Below are positions 24,743 to 33,700 of a DNA stretch of 64,000 nucleotides, piece after piece. A program made the translations under genes and the position numbers. The stretch is from positions 1 to 64,000 of the forward strand of contig JHVD01000010.1 in assembly GCA_000619965.1 (NCBI GenBank). The letters run 5' to 3'. The number at the start of each line of letters is the position of its first letter. Positions within the stretch are counted from its first letter, which is position 1. This DNA is from Propionibacteriaceae bacterium P6A17 (GTDB lineage: Bacteria; Actinomycetota; Actinomycetes; Propionibacteriales; Propionibacteriaceae). The notes beneath the pieces are model-generated. The model was not told the origin of the DNA, made no database searches, and was given only the letters and a program-made list of their open reading frames with translations.

Positions 24743-26088
24743 CGCTGCCCCGCCTTCTCATCGCCGCGCCGGCCTCGGGGCACGGCAAGACCATGCTCAC
24801 GATCGGCCTCATGGGGGCACTGCGCCGCCGCGGGCTCGTCGTCGCGCCCAACAAGGTCGGCCCCGACTACATCGACCCCGGCTACCACGCGCTCGCCACG
24901 GGGCGCGTCTCCCGCAACCTGGACCCGGTACTCTGCCCGCCCGAGCTCGTCCCCCGCCTACTGCTGCGCGGCGCAGCGTGGCCGACGCCGGCCGACGTCG
25001 CTGTCGTCGAGGGCGTCATGGGGCTCTTCGACGGACGCATCGGGCGCGACGGCGAGGGCTCTGCGGCGCACGTGGCCGCCTTGACCCACACGCCGGTGGT
25101 GTTGTGCGCCGACGCGTCGCGCACGTCGCGCACCATCGCGGCCACCGTCGCCGGCATCGCGCACTTCGACGATCGCGTGCGCATCGCGGGAGTCATCTTC
25201 AACAAGGTCTCCTCACCCCGCCAGTGGGCCGAGATCGTCGACGCCATGCGTCGCGTCGACGTGCCGGTGCTGGGGTTCCTGCCGCGAGCTTCGGGTGTGG
25301 AGGTGCCGTCGCGGCACCTGGGCCTCGTGCCGGCGGCGGAGCGCCCCGACGCCGTGGCGAGCTTGGAGGGCCTCGTCGACCTCGTCGAGGAGCACCTCGA
25401 CCTCGACGCCATCCTCGCCATCGCGCGCAGCGCGCCGCCACTCGACCAGACCGCGTGGTCGCCGTCGGAGGTGGTCAGCACCCCGCGCGGGCGCCGGCCC
25501 GTGGTGGCGGTGGCGGGCGGGCGCGCCTTCACGTTCCGCTACGCGGAGACCGTCGAGCTGCTCGAGGCCGGCGGATGCGAGGTGGTCGAGTTCGACCCGA
25601 TCACCACCCCCCGTCTCCCCGCTGGAACGGCCGGGCTGCTGCTGGGCGGCGGCTTCCCCGAAGTCCACGCCGCCGACCTCGCCGCCAACCGCACCCTGCT
25701 CGACGACATCCGCGACGCCATCGGCGACGGGGTGCCCACCGTCGCCGAGTGCGCCGGGATGCTCTACCTGTGCGAAAGTCTCGACGGCGTGCCGATGGCC
25801 GGCGCGATCCCGCTGACGGCGACGATGCACCCTCGCCTCACGATGGGCTACCGGGAGGCCGTGGCACAGGTCGACTCCCCGCTCGCGCAGGCCGGGCAGC
25901 GGGTGGTCGGCCATGAACACCACCGCACGGTCACCACGGCTTCGTCGAGGCCTGCGTGGCTGATCGACGGGCGCCCCGACGGCATCGCCACCGCCACCTT
26001 GCACGCCAGCTACCTGCACGTCCACTGGGCCGGGCACCCGAGCCTCGCCCAGCGCTTCATCGACGCCTGCCACGAAAGGATCTCGTGA
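24736..26088 (+). CDS. cobB: cobyrinic acid a,c-diamide synthase
   Basis: ATP- and glutamine-dependent amidation of carboxylates a and c. It has 450 residues: an N-terminal ATPase domain (APASGHGKTMLTIGLM; NKVGPDYIDPGYH; EGVMGLFDG) and a C-terminal glutaminase with the nucleophile in VAECAGMLYLCESL (about 335) and a late GHEHHRT. The start is ATG 24736; GTG 24739 is the next codon. In anaerobic-pathway naming this is CbiA. Confidence 0.95.
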   Translation: MVTLPRLLIAAPASGHGKTMLTIGLMGALRRRGLVVAPNKVGPDYIDPGYHALATGRVSRNLDPVLCPPELVPRLLLRGAAWPTPADVAVVEGVMGLFDGRIGRDGEGSAAHVAALTHTPVVLCADASRTSRTIAATVAGIAHFDDRVRIAGVIFNKVSSPRQWAEIVDAMRRVDVPVLGFLPRASGVEVPSRHLGLVPAAERPDAVASLEGLVDLVEEHLDLDAILAIARSAPPLDQTAWSPSEVVSTPRGRRPVVAVAGGRAFTFRYAETVELLEAGGCEVVEFDPITTPRLPAGTAGLLLGGGFPEVHAADLAANRTLLDDIRDAIGDGVPTVAECAGMLYLCESLDGVPMAGAIPLTATMHPRLTMGYREAVAQVDSPLAQAGQRVVGHEHHRTVTTASSRPAWLIDGRPDGIATATLHASYLHVHWAGHPSLAQRFIDACHERIS

Positions 26089-26840
26089 TGGAATTCGCCC
26101 CGGGAACGGTCACCCTCGTCGGCGGAGGGCCGGGTGACATCGACCTCCTCACGCTCGGTGCCCTGAAGGCGCTGCGCGCCGCGGACGTCGTCCTCCACGA
26201 CCGGCTCGCCCCCGAGGCGGCGCTCGACGAGTGCCGCGACGACTGCTTGCTGGTGCCGGTTGGGAAGGTGCCGCGCGGGAAGTGCACACCGCAGGAGGAG
26301 ATCAACCGCCTCCTGGTCGAGCACGCCCGGGCCGGGCGCGTCGTCGTGCGCTTGAAGGGTGGCGACCCGTTCGTGTTCGGCCGCGGCGGCGAGGAGTGGC
26401 AGGCGTGCGTCGAGGCGGGCGTGCCCGTGCAGGTCATCCCAGGCGTGACCTCCAGCGTCGCGGCGCCCGCGCTCGCGGGGATCCCGGTCACGCATCGCGC
26501 GGTCTCGCGCGGGTTCACCGTCGTCTCCGGCCATGTGCCTCCGGGCGACCCCCGCTCCGACGTCAACTGGTCCGCGCTGGCAAGGACCAACACCACCATC
26601 GTGATCCTGATGGGTGTGAAGTACCTGCCGGAGATCACCGCCGAGCTGCGCGGCGCGGGGCTGCCCGACGACGTGCCCGCGGCCGTCGTGGAGGATGCGG
26701 CGAGCCAGCGGATGCGCGTCGTGCACGCCACGCTCGCGAGCGTCGCCGATGAGGCCGTCGCCGCCGACGTGCGCCCCCCGGCGATCACCGTCATCGGGCC
26801 GGTCGCCGCCGGACTCAGCAGCCTCCACCCGGCCCAGTAA
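26088..26840 (+). CDS. cobA: uroporphyrinogen-III C-methyltransferase
   Basis: Double methylation of uroporphyrinogen III to precorrin-2, the branch point from haem. It has 250 residues, a single SUMT domain without the CysG C-terminus. It shows VTLVGGGPGDIDLLTLGALK (8-27), VRLKGGDPFVFGRGGEE (about 88-104) and VIPGVTSS. GAAAGGA precedes the ATG, which overlaps the cobB stop by one base. Dehydrogenation and cobalt insertion follow in the cbiX fusion. Its 3' end overlaps the convergent cobK by 26 bases. Confidence 0.95.
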   Translation: MEFAPGTVTLVGGGPGDIDLLTLGALKALRAADVVLHDRLAPEAALDECRDDCLLVPVGKVPRGKCTPQEEINRLLVEHARAGRVVVRLKGGDPFVFGRGGEEWQACVEAGVPVQVIPGVTSSVAAPALAGIPVTHRAVSRGFTVVSGHVPPGDPRSDVNWSALARTNTTIVILMGVKYLPEITAELRGAGLPDDVPAAVVEDAASQRMRVVHATLASVADEAVAADVRPPAITVIGPVAAGLSSLHPAQ

Positions 26841-27558
26841 CCCAGGCGAGGGCCTCGTCGGGCGTGGCGCAGCGCTCCCCTGGGCATTCGGGGCGACGGA
26901 TCATCACAACGGCCACCCCCGACTCGGCCGCGGCGGTGAGCTTCGCGGCGGTCATCACCCCGCCCGAATCCTTGGTGACGAGGACCCCGATCCGGTGGTC
27001 GGCGATCAGCCGCGCCTCGTCGTCGGGGCTGAAGGGCCCGACGGCCTCGACGAGCCGCCAGGTGTCGGGGAGCTCGAGTCCCGCGGCGAGGGCCACCCTG
27101 CACACGACCGTGCGCCCGGCGAGTGGGGCCACGTAGGTGCCGGCGTGCTGCCGGCCGACGGTGAGCCAGACTGCCCCGTCGCCGCGGCGCGCGGCCTCCG
27201 CTGCCTCCGTGTGCGAGGCCACCCACGTCCATCTGGATGCGTCCGGATGGCCGGACCAGCCCGGGCGGTCGAGTCGTAGCAGCGGGACGTCGGCCTCGGC
27301 GCAGGCTTCGTAGGCGTTGCGCGACATCCGTTCGGCAAACGGGTGCGTGGCGTTGACAACCTTGTCGATGCGTTCGCCGCGCAGGTAGGCGAGCAGGCCA
27401 GGGACGCCGCCGAAGCCACCCACGCGCACCTCGCCTGCGGGCAGCAGCGGCGTCCGCGTGCGACCGGCAAGGGACGTGACGACGTCGACACCGCGTGCGG
27501 CAAGCCCATCGGCGACGGCCCGGGCATCCGCCGTGCCGCCGAGCACCAAGATCCTCAT
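26815..27558 (-). CDS. cobK: precorrin-6A/cobalt-precorrin-6A reductase, CobK/CbiJ
   Basis: NADPH-dependent reduction of the macrocycle. It has 247 residues with [35 protein letters not shown] (about 67-82) and LVTKDSGG near residue 190. The ATG at 27558 has a TAGCCT -10 box (27570-27565) exactly six bases upstream, so the transcript is leaderless. It is convergent with cobA. Confidence 0.94.
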   Translation of the reverse strand: MRILVLGGTADARAVADGLAARGVDVVTSLAGRTRTPLLPAGEVRVGGFGGVPGLLAYLRGERIDKVVNATHPFAERMSRNAYEACAEADVPLLRLDRPGWSGHPDASRWTWVASHTEAAEAARRGDGAVWLTVGRQHAGTYVAPLAGRTVVCRVALAAGLELPDTWRLVEAVGPFSPDDEARLIADHRIGVLVTKDSGGVMTAAKLTAAAESGVAVVMIRRPECPGERCATPDEALAWVTGPGGGC

Positions 27559-27604
27559 GGCCCAAGGCTAATCGCGCGCCACGCGCGGGGATACTCGCAC
27601 GAGA

Positions 27605-27682
27605 CGTGACTGATTGCGGTCCAGATTCGTCAGGCCCGGCGTGTCGGGGCCTTCCGCGCCAACTGGATCGCAACCAGTCACG
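27605..27682. repeat. 78-bp palindromic element, copy 3
   Basis: The best palindrome of the three: the left arm CGTGACTGATTGCGGTCCAG pairs with the right arm CTGGATCGCAACCAGTCACG. It shares the internal CGGCGTGTC. It lies between the leaderless promoters of cobK and dtd. Confidence 0.9.
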
Positions 27683-27713
27683 CCAACCCTCGGGGCCCCG
27701 GTACCCTGACCCC

Positions 27714-28154
27714 ATGCGAATCGTCCTGCAGCGCGCGAAGTCCGGCCGGGTGAGTGTCGACGGTGAAGTGGTGGGCCAGCTTCCCGCGCCGGGGCTGGTG
27801 TTGCTCGTCGGGATCACACACGACGACACGCCCGAGATCGGCGCGAAGCTCGCTGCCAAGCTGTGGGGGCTGCGCATCCTGGACGGTGAACGCTCAGCCA
27901 GCGACATCGACGCACCGATCCTCGCGGTCAGCCAGTTCACGCTGTACGCGGATGTTCGCAAGGGCCGACGCCCCTCGTGGTCGAAGGCTGCCCCCGGGCC
28001 GGTGAGCGCGCCGCTGTTCGACGCCTTCGTGGAGAGTCTGCGGGCGCTCGGGGCACACGTCGAGACGGGGCAATTCGGTGCCATGATGGACGTCGAACTC
28101 GTCAACGACGGCCCCGTGACGATCCTCCTCGACTCCGACGATCTGGTCCGTTGA
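27714..28154 (+). CDS. dtd: D-aminoacyl-tRNA deacylase
   Basis: Hydrolyses D-amino acids (and glycine) mischarged on tRNA. It has 146 residues, the family length. It starts [17 protein letters not shown], with the active-site [15 protein letters not shown] (about 80-94) and the Gly-cisPro-type NDGPVT near the C-terminus. The -10 box TACCCT (27702-27707) lies six bases before the ATG, so it is leaderless. Confidence 0.96.
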   Translation: MRIVLQRAKSGRVSVDGEVVGQLPAPGLVLLVGITHDDTPEIGAKLAAKLWGLRILDGERSASDIDAPILAVSQFTLYADVRKGRRPSWSKAAPGPVSAPLFDAFVESLRALGAHVETGQFGAMMDVELVNDGPVTILLDSDDLVR

Positions 28155-28226
28155 GCCCCACGGTGGGCTGTTCGCGTACCGCGTAAGGGGTAGCGAATGG
28201 TCCGTTCGTCCCGTAGCGTCGGGGCC

Positions 28227-28469
28227 ATGAGTTACGTGAACATCGGCGGCCCCGTCGCCCTCGGCATCCTCGGCGCCATCCTGATCTGGGCGGTGGGCGA
28301 CTCCGTCTCCGGCGTGGACCTCGGTCTGATCGGCACCATCCTCCTCGCAGGTGCTGCGATCTGGCTCGTCCTCGGCCTCATCTTCAACAGCCGACGGTCG
28401 GTCCGCTCCACCCAGGCCACCACCTACACTGACCAGGGCCACGTCACTGACCGCGAGACCCGCGCCTGA
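28227..28469 (+). CDS. small membrane protein, DUF6458-like
   Basis: An 80-residue protein with two membrane helices (about 8-27 and 32-53) separated by a short GVDLGLIG turn, then a polar tail with Arg and Thr. It resembles the small actinobacterial two-helix family annotated as DUF6458; its role is unknown. It is leaderless: TAGCGT (28214-28219) is seven bases before the ATG. A bidirectional terminator follows. Confidence 0.8.
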   Translation: MSYVNIGGPVALGILGAILIWAVGDSVSGVDLGLIGTILLAGAAIWLVLGLIFNSRRSVRSTQATTYTDQGHVTDRETRA

Positions 28470-28506
28470 GCCCACCGGGAACCACCCACCCAGCGACCGG
28501 ACGCGA

Positions 28507-28538
28507 CGGAGGCCGCCCCTTTTTCGGGGCGGCCTCCG
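28507..28538. terminator. bidirectional terminator
   Basis: A perfect 13-bp stem (28507-28519 with 28526-28538) with a TTTTTC loop lies between the convergent DUF6458 and YccF genes. Confidence 0.85.
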
Positions 28539-28554
28539 TGGTCCTTGGCGCAGC

Positions 28555-28932
28555 TCAGAAGGTCGAGTCGACGATCTGCTTGCCGAACGGGAAGCAGCTC
28601 ACGGGGATGAGCTTGATGCTGACGATGGCGTTGGTGATGCCGACGATGGTCAGCGCCTGCCCCGCGGCGGCGACGATGTGGACGAGCGCGAGCGCCCAGC
28701 CGACGAGCACGAACCAGATCACGTTGATGATCGTCGAGCCGGCGCCGTAGCCGGGCTTCTTCACCACGGACTTGCCGAACGGCCACACGACGTAGGCCGC
28801 CATCCGCATGAACGCGACGCCGACGGGAATGGTGACGATGAAGATACAGCTCACGATACCGACGAGCAGATAGGCCAGGGCCAGCCAGATGCCGCCGAAG
28901 AGCAGCCAGATGATGTTGAGCACAGTACGCAC
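28555..28932 (-). CDS. YccF-family membrane protein
   Basis: A 125-residue inner-membrane protein with two YccF (DUF307) repeats: LNIIWLLFGGIWLAL...FRM-type first half and INVIWFVLVGWALAL...FPFGKQ second half, with about four hydrophobic stretches. The GTG start at 28932 has GAGGAGG six bases upstream. The function is unknown; such proteins are widespread. Confidence 0.88.
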   Translation of the reverse strand: MRTVLNIIWLLFGGIWLALAYLLVGIVSCIFIVTIPVGVAFMRMAAYVVWPFGKSVVKKPGYGAGSTIINVIWFVLVGWALALVHIVAAAGQALTIVGITNAIVSIKLIPVSCFPFGKQIVDSTF

Positions 28933-29032
28933 GCGTTCCTCCTCAGGTCTGCCCTCCAGACTACCCGCAGCCCCAAGCAGCAGCGTGCCCTCCGACGATG
29001 TCCCTCCGGCTGCTGCTCGGTACAGTTGGCGG

Positions 29033-29743
29033 GTGACCGAGCCCCGACCCCACCGCGACATCGTCAGCTTCGTGCGGCGCAGTGCCCGCATGAACGACTC
29101 CCAGCGCGCCCATCTGACCCGCCACGGTGGGCGGTTCATCGTCGAGGTCCCGACGGGCGAGCTCGACACGTCGATCGCCGACGACGCGCACGTCGACTGG
29201 GCCGAGGTGTTCGGGCGCGAGGCGGACCTCGTCGTCGAGATCGGTTCCGGCGCCGGCGACTCACTCGTGCCCATGGCGGCGGGGCGCCCGGCGAGCAACG
29301 TCGTCGCGTTCGAGGTGTTCGAACGCGCGGTGGCGTCCACCGTCGGTCGGCTGGCCCGCGAGGAGGTCGACAACGTCCGCATTGTGATGGCCGACGGCGC
29401 GCAGGGGCTCCGGCAGCTTTTCGACGACGGCCAGGTCTCGGAGCTGTGGACGTTCTTCGCCGACCCGTGGCACAAGGCCCGCCACCACAAGCGTCGCCTT
29501 GTCAGCCGGGAGTTCGGCGACGTCGTCGCGGCGAAGCTCCGCCCGGGCGGCCTGTGGCGGCTGGCCACCGATTGGGAGGACTACGCGCTGTGGATGCGCG
29601 AGCAGCTCGACGACCACCCGCGGCTGGAGAACGTGCACGGCGGCTGGGCGCCGCGCCTGGCGGAGCGGCCCGTCACCAAGTACGAGGCTCGCGGGCTCGC
29701 CGCAGGCCGCACCGTCTTCGACCTCACCTACCGGCGGCGATGA
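29033..29743 (+). CDS. trmB: tRNA (guanine-N7-)-methyltransferase
   Basis: Methylates G46 of tRNA. It has 236 residues, with SAM loop VVEIGSGAGDSLV (about 66-78), the family motif FADPWHKARHHKRRL (about 140-154) and a C-terminal TKYEARG. Its GTG start lies six bases after TACAGT (29021-29026), so it is leaderless. The stop overlaps the truA start. Together trmB, truA and the next gene form an RNA-modification operon. Confidence 0.95.
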   Translation: MTEPRPHRDIVSFVRRSARMNDSQRAHLTRHGGRFIVEVPTGELDTSIADDAHVDWAEVFGREADLVVEIGSGAGDSLVPMAAGRPASNVVAFEVFERAVASTVGRLAREEVDNVRIVMADGAQGLRQLFDDGQVSELWTFFADPWHKARHHKRRLVSREFGDVVAAKLRPGGLWRLATDWEDYALWMREQLDDHPRLENVHGGWAPRLAERPVTKYEARGLAAGRTVFDLTYRRR

Positions 29744-30570
29744 TGCGTCTGCGAATCGACCTCGCCTACGACGGCCGCGACTTCCACGGCTGGGCCGCGC
29801 AGCCGGGGCTCCGCACCGTGCAGGGTGAGCTCGAGGAGTGGATCACCCGCGTCCTGCGCCTCGACGACCCGGCGCAGCTCACCGTCGCCGGCCGCACCGA
29901 CGCCGGCGTGCACGCTCGCGGCCAGGTCTGCCATCTGGATGTGCCGGGCGCCTCGGAGCAGACGGCGCTGGATCTGCTGCGCCGCCTGCACCGCGTGCTC
30001 CCCGACGACGTCGTCGTCGCCGACGTGCGCCCGGCCCCCGCAGGCTTCGACGCCCGGTTCTCCGCGATCTGGCGCAGGTACTCCTACCGCGTCTGCCCCG
30101 CCAGCCGCACCCCCGACCCGCTGCTGCGTGGGCACGTCGTCGCGCTGCGCCACGACGTCGACCTGCGGCTCCTCGACGAGGCCGCTCCCCTGCTGCTGGG
30201 CCTGCGCGACTTCGCCCCGTTCTGCAAGGCGCGCGAGGGGGCGACGACGGTCCGCGAGCTGCGTGAACTCCGGGCCACCGGGCACGACGACGGCACGATC
30301 GAGATCCACCTGCTGGCCGACGCGTTCTGCCACTCGATGGTGCGCTCGCTGGTGGGGGCGCTCCTCGCGGTGGCCGGGGGGCGTCGCGACGTGGCGTGGC
30401 TCGAGCGCGTCGCCGCGCACCCCGAGCGCCACAACGAGGTGCCGGTGATGCCCGCGCACGGCCTGGTCCTCGAGGAGGTCGGCTATCCGCCCGACGACCT
30501 CCTCGCCTCGCGTGCGGCCGAGGCTCGTGCCGTGCGCACCCTCGATGACCTACGACAGGAGCGGGCATGA
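29740..30570 (+). CDS. truA: tRNA pseudouridine(38-40) synthase
   Basis: Makes pseudouridine at positions 38-40 of the anticodon stem. It has 276 residues with the catalytic aspartate in VAGRTDAGVHARGQ (about residue 52), the RYSYRV segment and FCHSMVRSLVG near the C-terminus. ATGATG at 29740-29745 offers two adjacent starts; the first gives an ATGA overlap with trmB. In Actinobacteria truA often follows rplQ, but here it sits with trmB instead. Confidence 0.96.
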   Translation: MMRLRIDLAYDGRDFHGWAAQPGLRTVQGELEEWITRVLRLDDPAQLTVAGRTDAGVHARGQVCHLDVPGASEQTALDLLRRLHRVLPDDVVVADVRPAPAGFDARFSAIWRRYSYRVCPASRTPDPLLRGHVVALRHDVDLRLLDEAAPLLLGLRDFAPFCKAREGATTVRELRELRATGHDDGTIEIHLLADAFCHSMVRSLVGALLAVAGGRRDVAWLERVAAHPERHNEVPVMPAHGLVLEEVGYPPDDLLASRAAEARAVRTLDDLRQERA

Positions 30571-31151
30571 GCCACTACTTCGAGACCGCCGACGGGCCGC
30601 AGACCACGCGTGAGGTCGAGGCGACGATCTTCGGCCACCACCTCACGTTCGCCGCGGGCAGGGGTGTGTTTTCCGGATCCCGGCTCGACCCGGGCACTGC
30701 GGTGCTGTTGCGCGAGGTCGACCCGCCCGAGGAGGGCCACGTGCTGGACCTGGGCTGCGGGTTTGGGCCGATCGCCGTCGGATTGGCCGTGGCCAGGCCG
30801 CGGGTGAGCGTCGAGGCGGTCGATGTGAACGAGCATGCGCTCGAGCTCACTCGGCTGAATGCGCAGCGCCACGGCGTCGCCGACCGGGTGCGGGTGGGCA
30901 CGTCGGCACAGGGACCGTTCGACGAGATCTGGAGCAATCCGCCGATCCGCATCGGCAAGGAGGCGCTGCACGCGCTGCTGCTCACGTGGCTGCCGAGGAT
31001 GAAGCGCGACGGCATCGCTTGGCTCGTCGTCAGCAAGAATCTGGGCGGCGATTCCCTGGCGCGTTGGCTCACGGATCAGGGGTGGCCGACGACGAAGGTC
31101 GCCTCCGCGAAGGGCTTCCGGATCCTCAAGACCACTTGGGACGGGGAATAA
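30567..31151 (+). CDS. class I SAM methyltransferase, RsmC-like (MTS domain)
   Basis: A 194-residue protein corresponding to the C-terminal catalytic half of RsmC-type 16S rRNA G1207 methyltransferases. It shows [23 protein letters not shown] loop [13 protein letters not shown] (about 56-68) and the NPPIRIGK active-site motif (about 115-122). The N-terminal pseudo-catalytic domain of E. coli RsmC is absent, as in most Gram-positives. It is coupled to truA (ATGA overlap). Confidence 0.9.
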   Translation: MSHYFETADGPQTTREVEATIFGHHLTFAAGRGVFSGSRLDPGTAVLLREVDPPEEGHVLDLGCGFGPIAVGLAVARPRVSVEAVDVNEHALELTRLNAQRHGVADRVRVGTSAQGPFDEIWSNPPIRIGKEALHALLLTWLPRMKRDGIAWLVVSKNLGGDSLARWLTDQGWPTTKVASAKGFRILKTTWDGE

Positions 31152-31198
31152 TCCGGCTAGGGTTGACGTTGTACCGGACGAACTCGAAAGGACTTCCC

Positions 31199-31813
31199 AT
31201 GACCTACGTTCTCCCCGATCTGGACTACGACTACGGCGCACTCGCCCCGCATATCGCCCCGGAGATCATGGAGCTGCACCACAGCAAGCACCATGCCACC
31301 TACGTGAAGGGCCTCAACACCGCACTGGAGCAGCTTGAGGAGGCGCGCGCCACGGGCAATCTGGGTGCCGTGAACAAGCTGGCCAAGGATGTCGCGTTCA
31401 ACCTCGGCGGTCACGTCAACCACTCGGTGTTCTGGAAGAACATGTCGCCCGACGGTGGCGGCGAGCCCGAGGGCGATCTCGCGGCCGCAATCCAGGAGGG
31501 CTTCGGCTCCTTCGAGGGCTTCAAGAAGCAGTTCAACGCCACCGCGCTCGGCATCCAGGGGTCCGGCTGGGCCATCCTGGCGCTCGACACCCTCGGCGGC
31601 CAGCTCCTGGTGCACCAGCTCTTCGACCAGCAGGGCAACCTGCCCACCTCGCAGGTGCCGCTGCTGCAGATCGACATGTGGGAGCACGCGTTCTACCTGC
31701 AGTACAAGAACGTGAAGGCCGACTACGTCGACGCCTGGTGGAACGTCGTCAACTGGAACGACGTCGCCGCCCGCCTCGAGAAGGCCAAGGCCGCGCAGGC
31801 CGCACTCGCCTGA
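31199..31813 (+). CDS. sodA: superoxide dismutase (Fe/Mn family)
   Basis: Dismutates superoxide in the cytoplasm. It has 204 residues; ligands are visible in [12 protein letters not shown] (about 25-36), [10 protein letters not shown] and [11 protein letters not shown] (D and H). The GSGW..L signature and residue pattern suit the Mn or cambialistic type known from Propionibacterium, but metal choice cannot be fixed from sequence alone. AAAGGA precedes the ATG, and a TAGGGT -10 box is at about 31168-31173. Confidence 0.96.
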   Translation: MTYVLPDLDYDYGALAPHIAPEIMELHHSKHHATYVKGLNTALEQLEEARATGNLGAVNKLAKDVAFNLGGHVNHSVFWKNMSPDGGGEPEGDLAAAIQEGFGSFEGFKKQFNATALGIQGSGWAILALDTLGGQLLVHQLFDQQGNLPTSQVPLLQIDMWEHAFYLQYKNVKADYVDAWWNVVNWNDVAARLEKAKAAQAALA

Positions 31814-31825
31814 TCGTCACAGCCT

Positions 31826-31864
31826 CGACGGCGCCCCCGCATTGGTTTGCGTGGGGCGCCGTCG
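31826..31864. terminator. bidirectional terminator after sodA
   Basis: A perfect 12-bp stem (31826-31837 with 31853-31864) has further pairing inside the loop (CGC/GCG around ATTGGTTT). It lies between the convergent sodA and transglutaminase-like genes. Confidence 0.8.
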
Positions 31865-31913
31865 GCGTGTGCGCGCGGTCCCCCGACGGGCGCCCGCGGC
31901 TGGTTGCGGGCGC

Positions 31914-32525
31914 TCAGTCGGCGTCTCGCACGCCGTAGACCCAGTCGGGCACGCGACGGCCGGTGAGCCACGCCCACCACACGCGTCCGACGACGAACGG
32001 CGCGAGCGCCAATCCGACGGCCCAGCGGGTGCGCACGAGCAGCGGCAGCTCCTCGGTGAGGGGCACGAAGTTGATCTCGCCGGCCTTGTTGGCAGCCGAT
32101 GAGGCGCACGCGTCGAGCCAGCGGTCCTCGACGTAGACCTTCACCCACGTGTGGCCGCTCAGGAACCACGGGAAGCCGAAGCCCCGCACCCTGGCGGCGT
32201 GGACGAGCCGGGTGTCGAATCCGAGGTCGCGCAGCACCAGCAGCAGGACGGTGTTGTACTGGTGTGCCCAGCCCGCGCCGCGCTGGAGGGACGTCGTCGG
32301 GCGCTCCCACAGGTGCCAGGCGGAGTGGTATGGGATTGCTTCGGCGACGGCGACGATGGCCGCGTCGACGAGTGCCCGCCCGGTGAGTCCGGTGCCGCGA
32401 AGTTCCCAGACGAGGTCGGCGACGGTGCCGCCGTCGCGCGGGTAGCGGGGGGCGGCCGCCGCGACGAGGCCGAATGCCGCCGCCATCGTCGCTGCGGCAC
32501 CGAGTGCCAGTCGTCGCCTACGCAT
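31914..32525 (-). CDS. secreted or membrane-anchored transglutaminase-like protein lacking the cysteine
   Basis: A 203-residue protein with an N-terminal hydrophobic signal/anchor (about 6-25), a globular domain and a second hydrophobic stretch (about 165-185). The central part has the transglutaminase-core layout: VLRDLGFDTRLVHAARV, then SGHTWVKVYVEDRWLDACAS (candidate His and Asp). At the place of the catalytic Cys the sequence reads GAGWAHQYN, so no nucleophile is evident. It is translationally coupled (8-base overlap) to the upstream GT4 glycosyltransferase gene, hinting at an envelope role. The fold assignment is tentative. Confidence 0.65.
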   Translation of the reverse strand: MRRRRLALGAAATMAAAFGLVAAAAPRYPRDGGTVADLVWELRGTGLTGRALVDAAIVAVAEAIPYHSAWHLWERPTTSLQRGAGWAHQYNTVLLLVLRDLGFDTRLVHAARVRGFGFPWFLSGHTWVKVYVEDRWLDACASSAANKAGEINFVPLTEELPLLVRTRWAVGLALAPFVVGRVWWAWLTGRRVPDWVYGVRDAD

Positions 32526-33654
32526 CCTTGCTCCTCACGAATCCCTGCAGCGAGCGGTAGGGCGCCTCGTCGGCGAGCCGCTCGTGCAGCGCCAGCATCT
32601 GTCCGACGGCCCGTTGCCAGCCGTACTGTTCTGCCCGACGACGGGCTGCGGCCCTGAGGTCGGGTCCGAGCCGCGGGCGGAGGCGCTCGACGGCGTCGGC
32701 CAGTGATCGCGGGTCGGGCGCCCCCCAGGCCCCGCAGGTCTCGTCGACGAGCTCGAACGCCCCGCCGCGGTTCGACGTCACCACCGGTGTCCCGGAGGCG
32801 AGCGCCTCGAGGACGGCGAGCCCGAAGGTCTCGGCCGGGCACACGGACAGCGAGACGTCGGCCGACGCGAACCTGCGGGCCACCTCGTCGCGGCCGCCGA
32901 CGAAGCCATGGAACACGACGGGGGCGTCGCCGGCGATGGCCTCCAGCTCGGCCTGGTCGGGGCCGGTGCCGTAGAGGTCGAGCCGGACGGGCACGCCGCG
33001 GCGGTGCAGTTCGACGGCGGTCGCGACGGCGAGCTGCGGCGACTTCTCGTGGCTGAGCCTTCCGACATAGGCGAGCTTCAGGATGCCGTCGTCGGCCGGG
33101 GTGCCCGCGCGGGGGTGGAAGGTCTCGAGGTCGACGCCGAGCGGCACCAGCTCGAGGGCGGCGCCGGTGCCGCGGAACTCGTCGGCGGCGAAGCGGCTGG
33201 TGACGACGACGGTGTCGAACTCCTTGGCGAGCCGCCGGTTCATGGCGCCGACGGCGGCCTCGACACCGAAGGTGCGACGGGCCCACATGGCGAGCATGTC
33301 GGAGAGTCGCTCGTGGCTGAACAGCACGGATCCGACGGCCCGCTTGCGCGCCCACCTGCCGGCGGGTGAGAGGGTCCACTTGTCGGAGACCTCGATGTTG
33401 GTCGGGCGGAAGCGCGCGAGCACGTCGAGCGCCCGCCACGGTTGGAAGATCATGCGGTACTGCTCGGTCACCTTCGGCGCGCGCACGGAGACGAGGATGC
33501 CGTCGGCGGTCTCTCTCACGCTGTCGTGTTCGCCGGGAGCGACGAAGATCCGCTCGTGGCCTGCTGCGACGTAGCCGGCGCCAAGTTGCTCGATGACCAC
33601 TTTCATGCCGCCGGAGGTGGGGCCGACGAAGTTGGCCAGTTGGGCGATGCGCAT
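32518..33654 (-). CDS. GT4-family glycosyltransferase (MgtA/PimB-like)
   Basis: A 378-residue retaining glycosyltransferase with two Rossmann domains. The N-terminus MRIAQLANFVGPTSGGM is typical of actinobacterial GDP-mannose or phosphatidylinositol-mannoside type GT4 enzymes. The C-terminal half has LKLAYVGRLSHEKSPQ and the nucleotide-sugar motif ETFGLAVLEALASGTPVV with the EX7E glutamates. The probable substrate is a lipid or polyprenyl acceptor with a GDP-hexose donor (inference). ATG 33654 is six bases after CAAGAT, so probably leaderless. Confidence 0.88.
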   Translation of the reverse strand: MRIAQLANFVGPTSGGMKVVIEQLGAGYVAAGHERIFVAPGEHDSVRETADGILVSVRAPKVTEQYRMIFQPWRALDVLARFRPTNIEVSDKWTLSPAGRWARKRAVGSVLFSHERLSDMLAMWARRTFGVEAAVGAMNRRLAKEFDTVVVTSRFAADEFRGTGAALELVPLGVDLETFHPRAGTPADDGILKLAYVGRLSHEKSPQLAVATAVELHRRGVPVRLDLYGTGPDQAELEAIAGDAPVVFHGFVGGRDEVARRFASADVSLSVCPAETFGLAVLEALASGTPVVTSNRGGAFELVDETCGAWGAPDPRSLADAVERLRPRLGPDLRAAARRRAEQYGWQRAVGQMLALHERLADEAPYRSLQGFVRSKDA

Positions 33655-33700
33655 GCGCCCATCTTGGCACACGCGACGTCGGCCGCTTCGTCGCGGCGGC

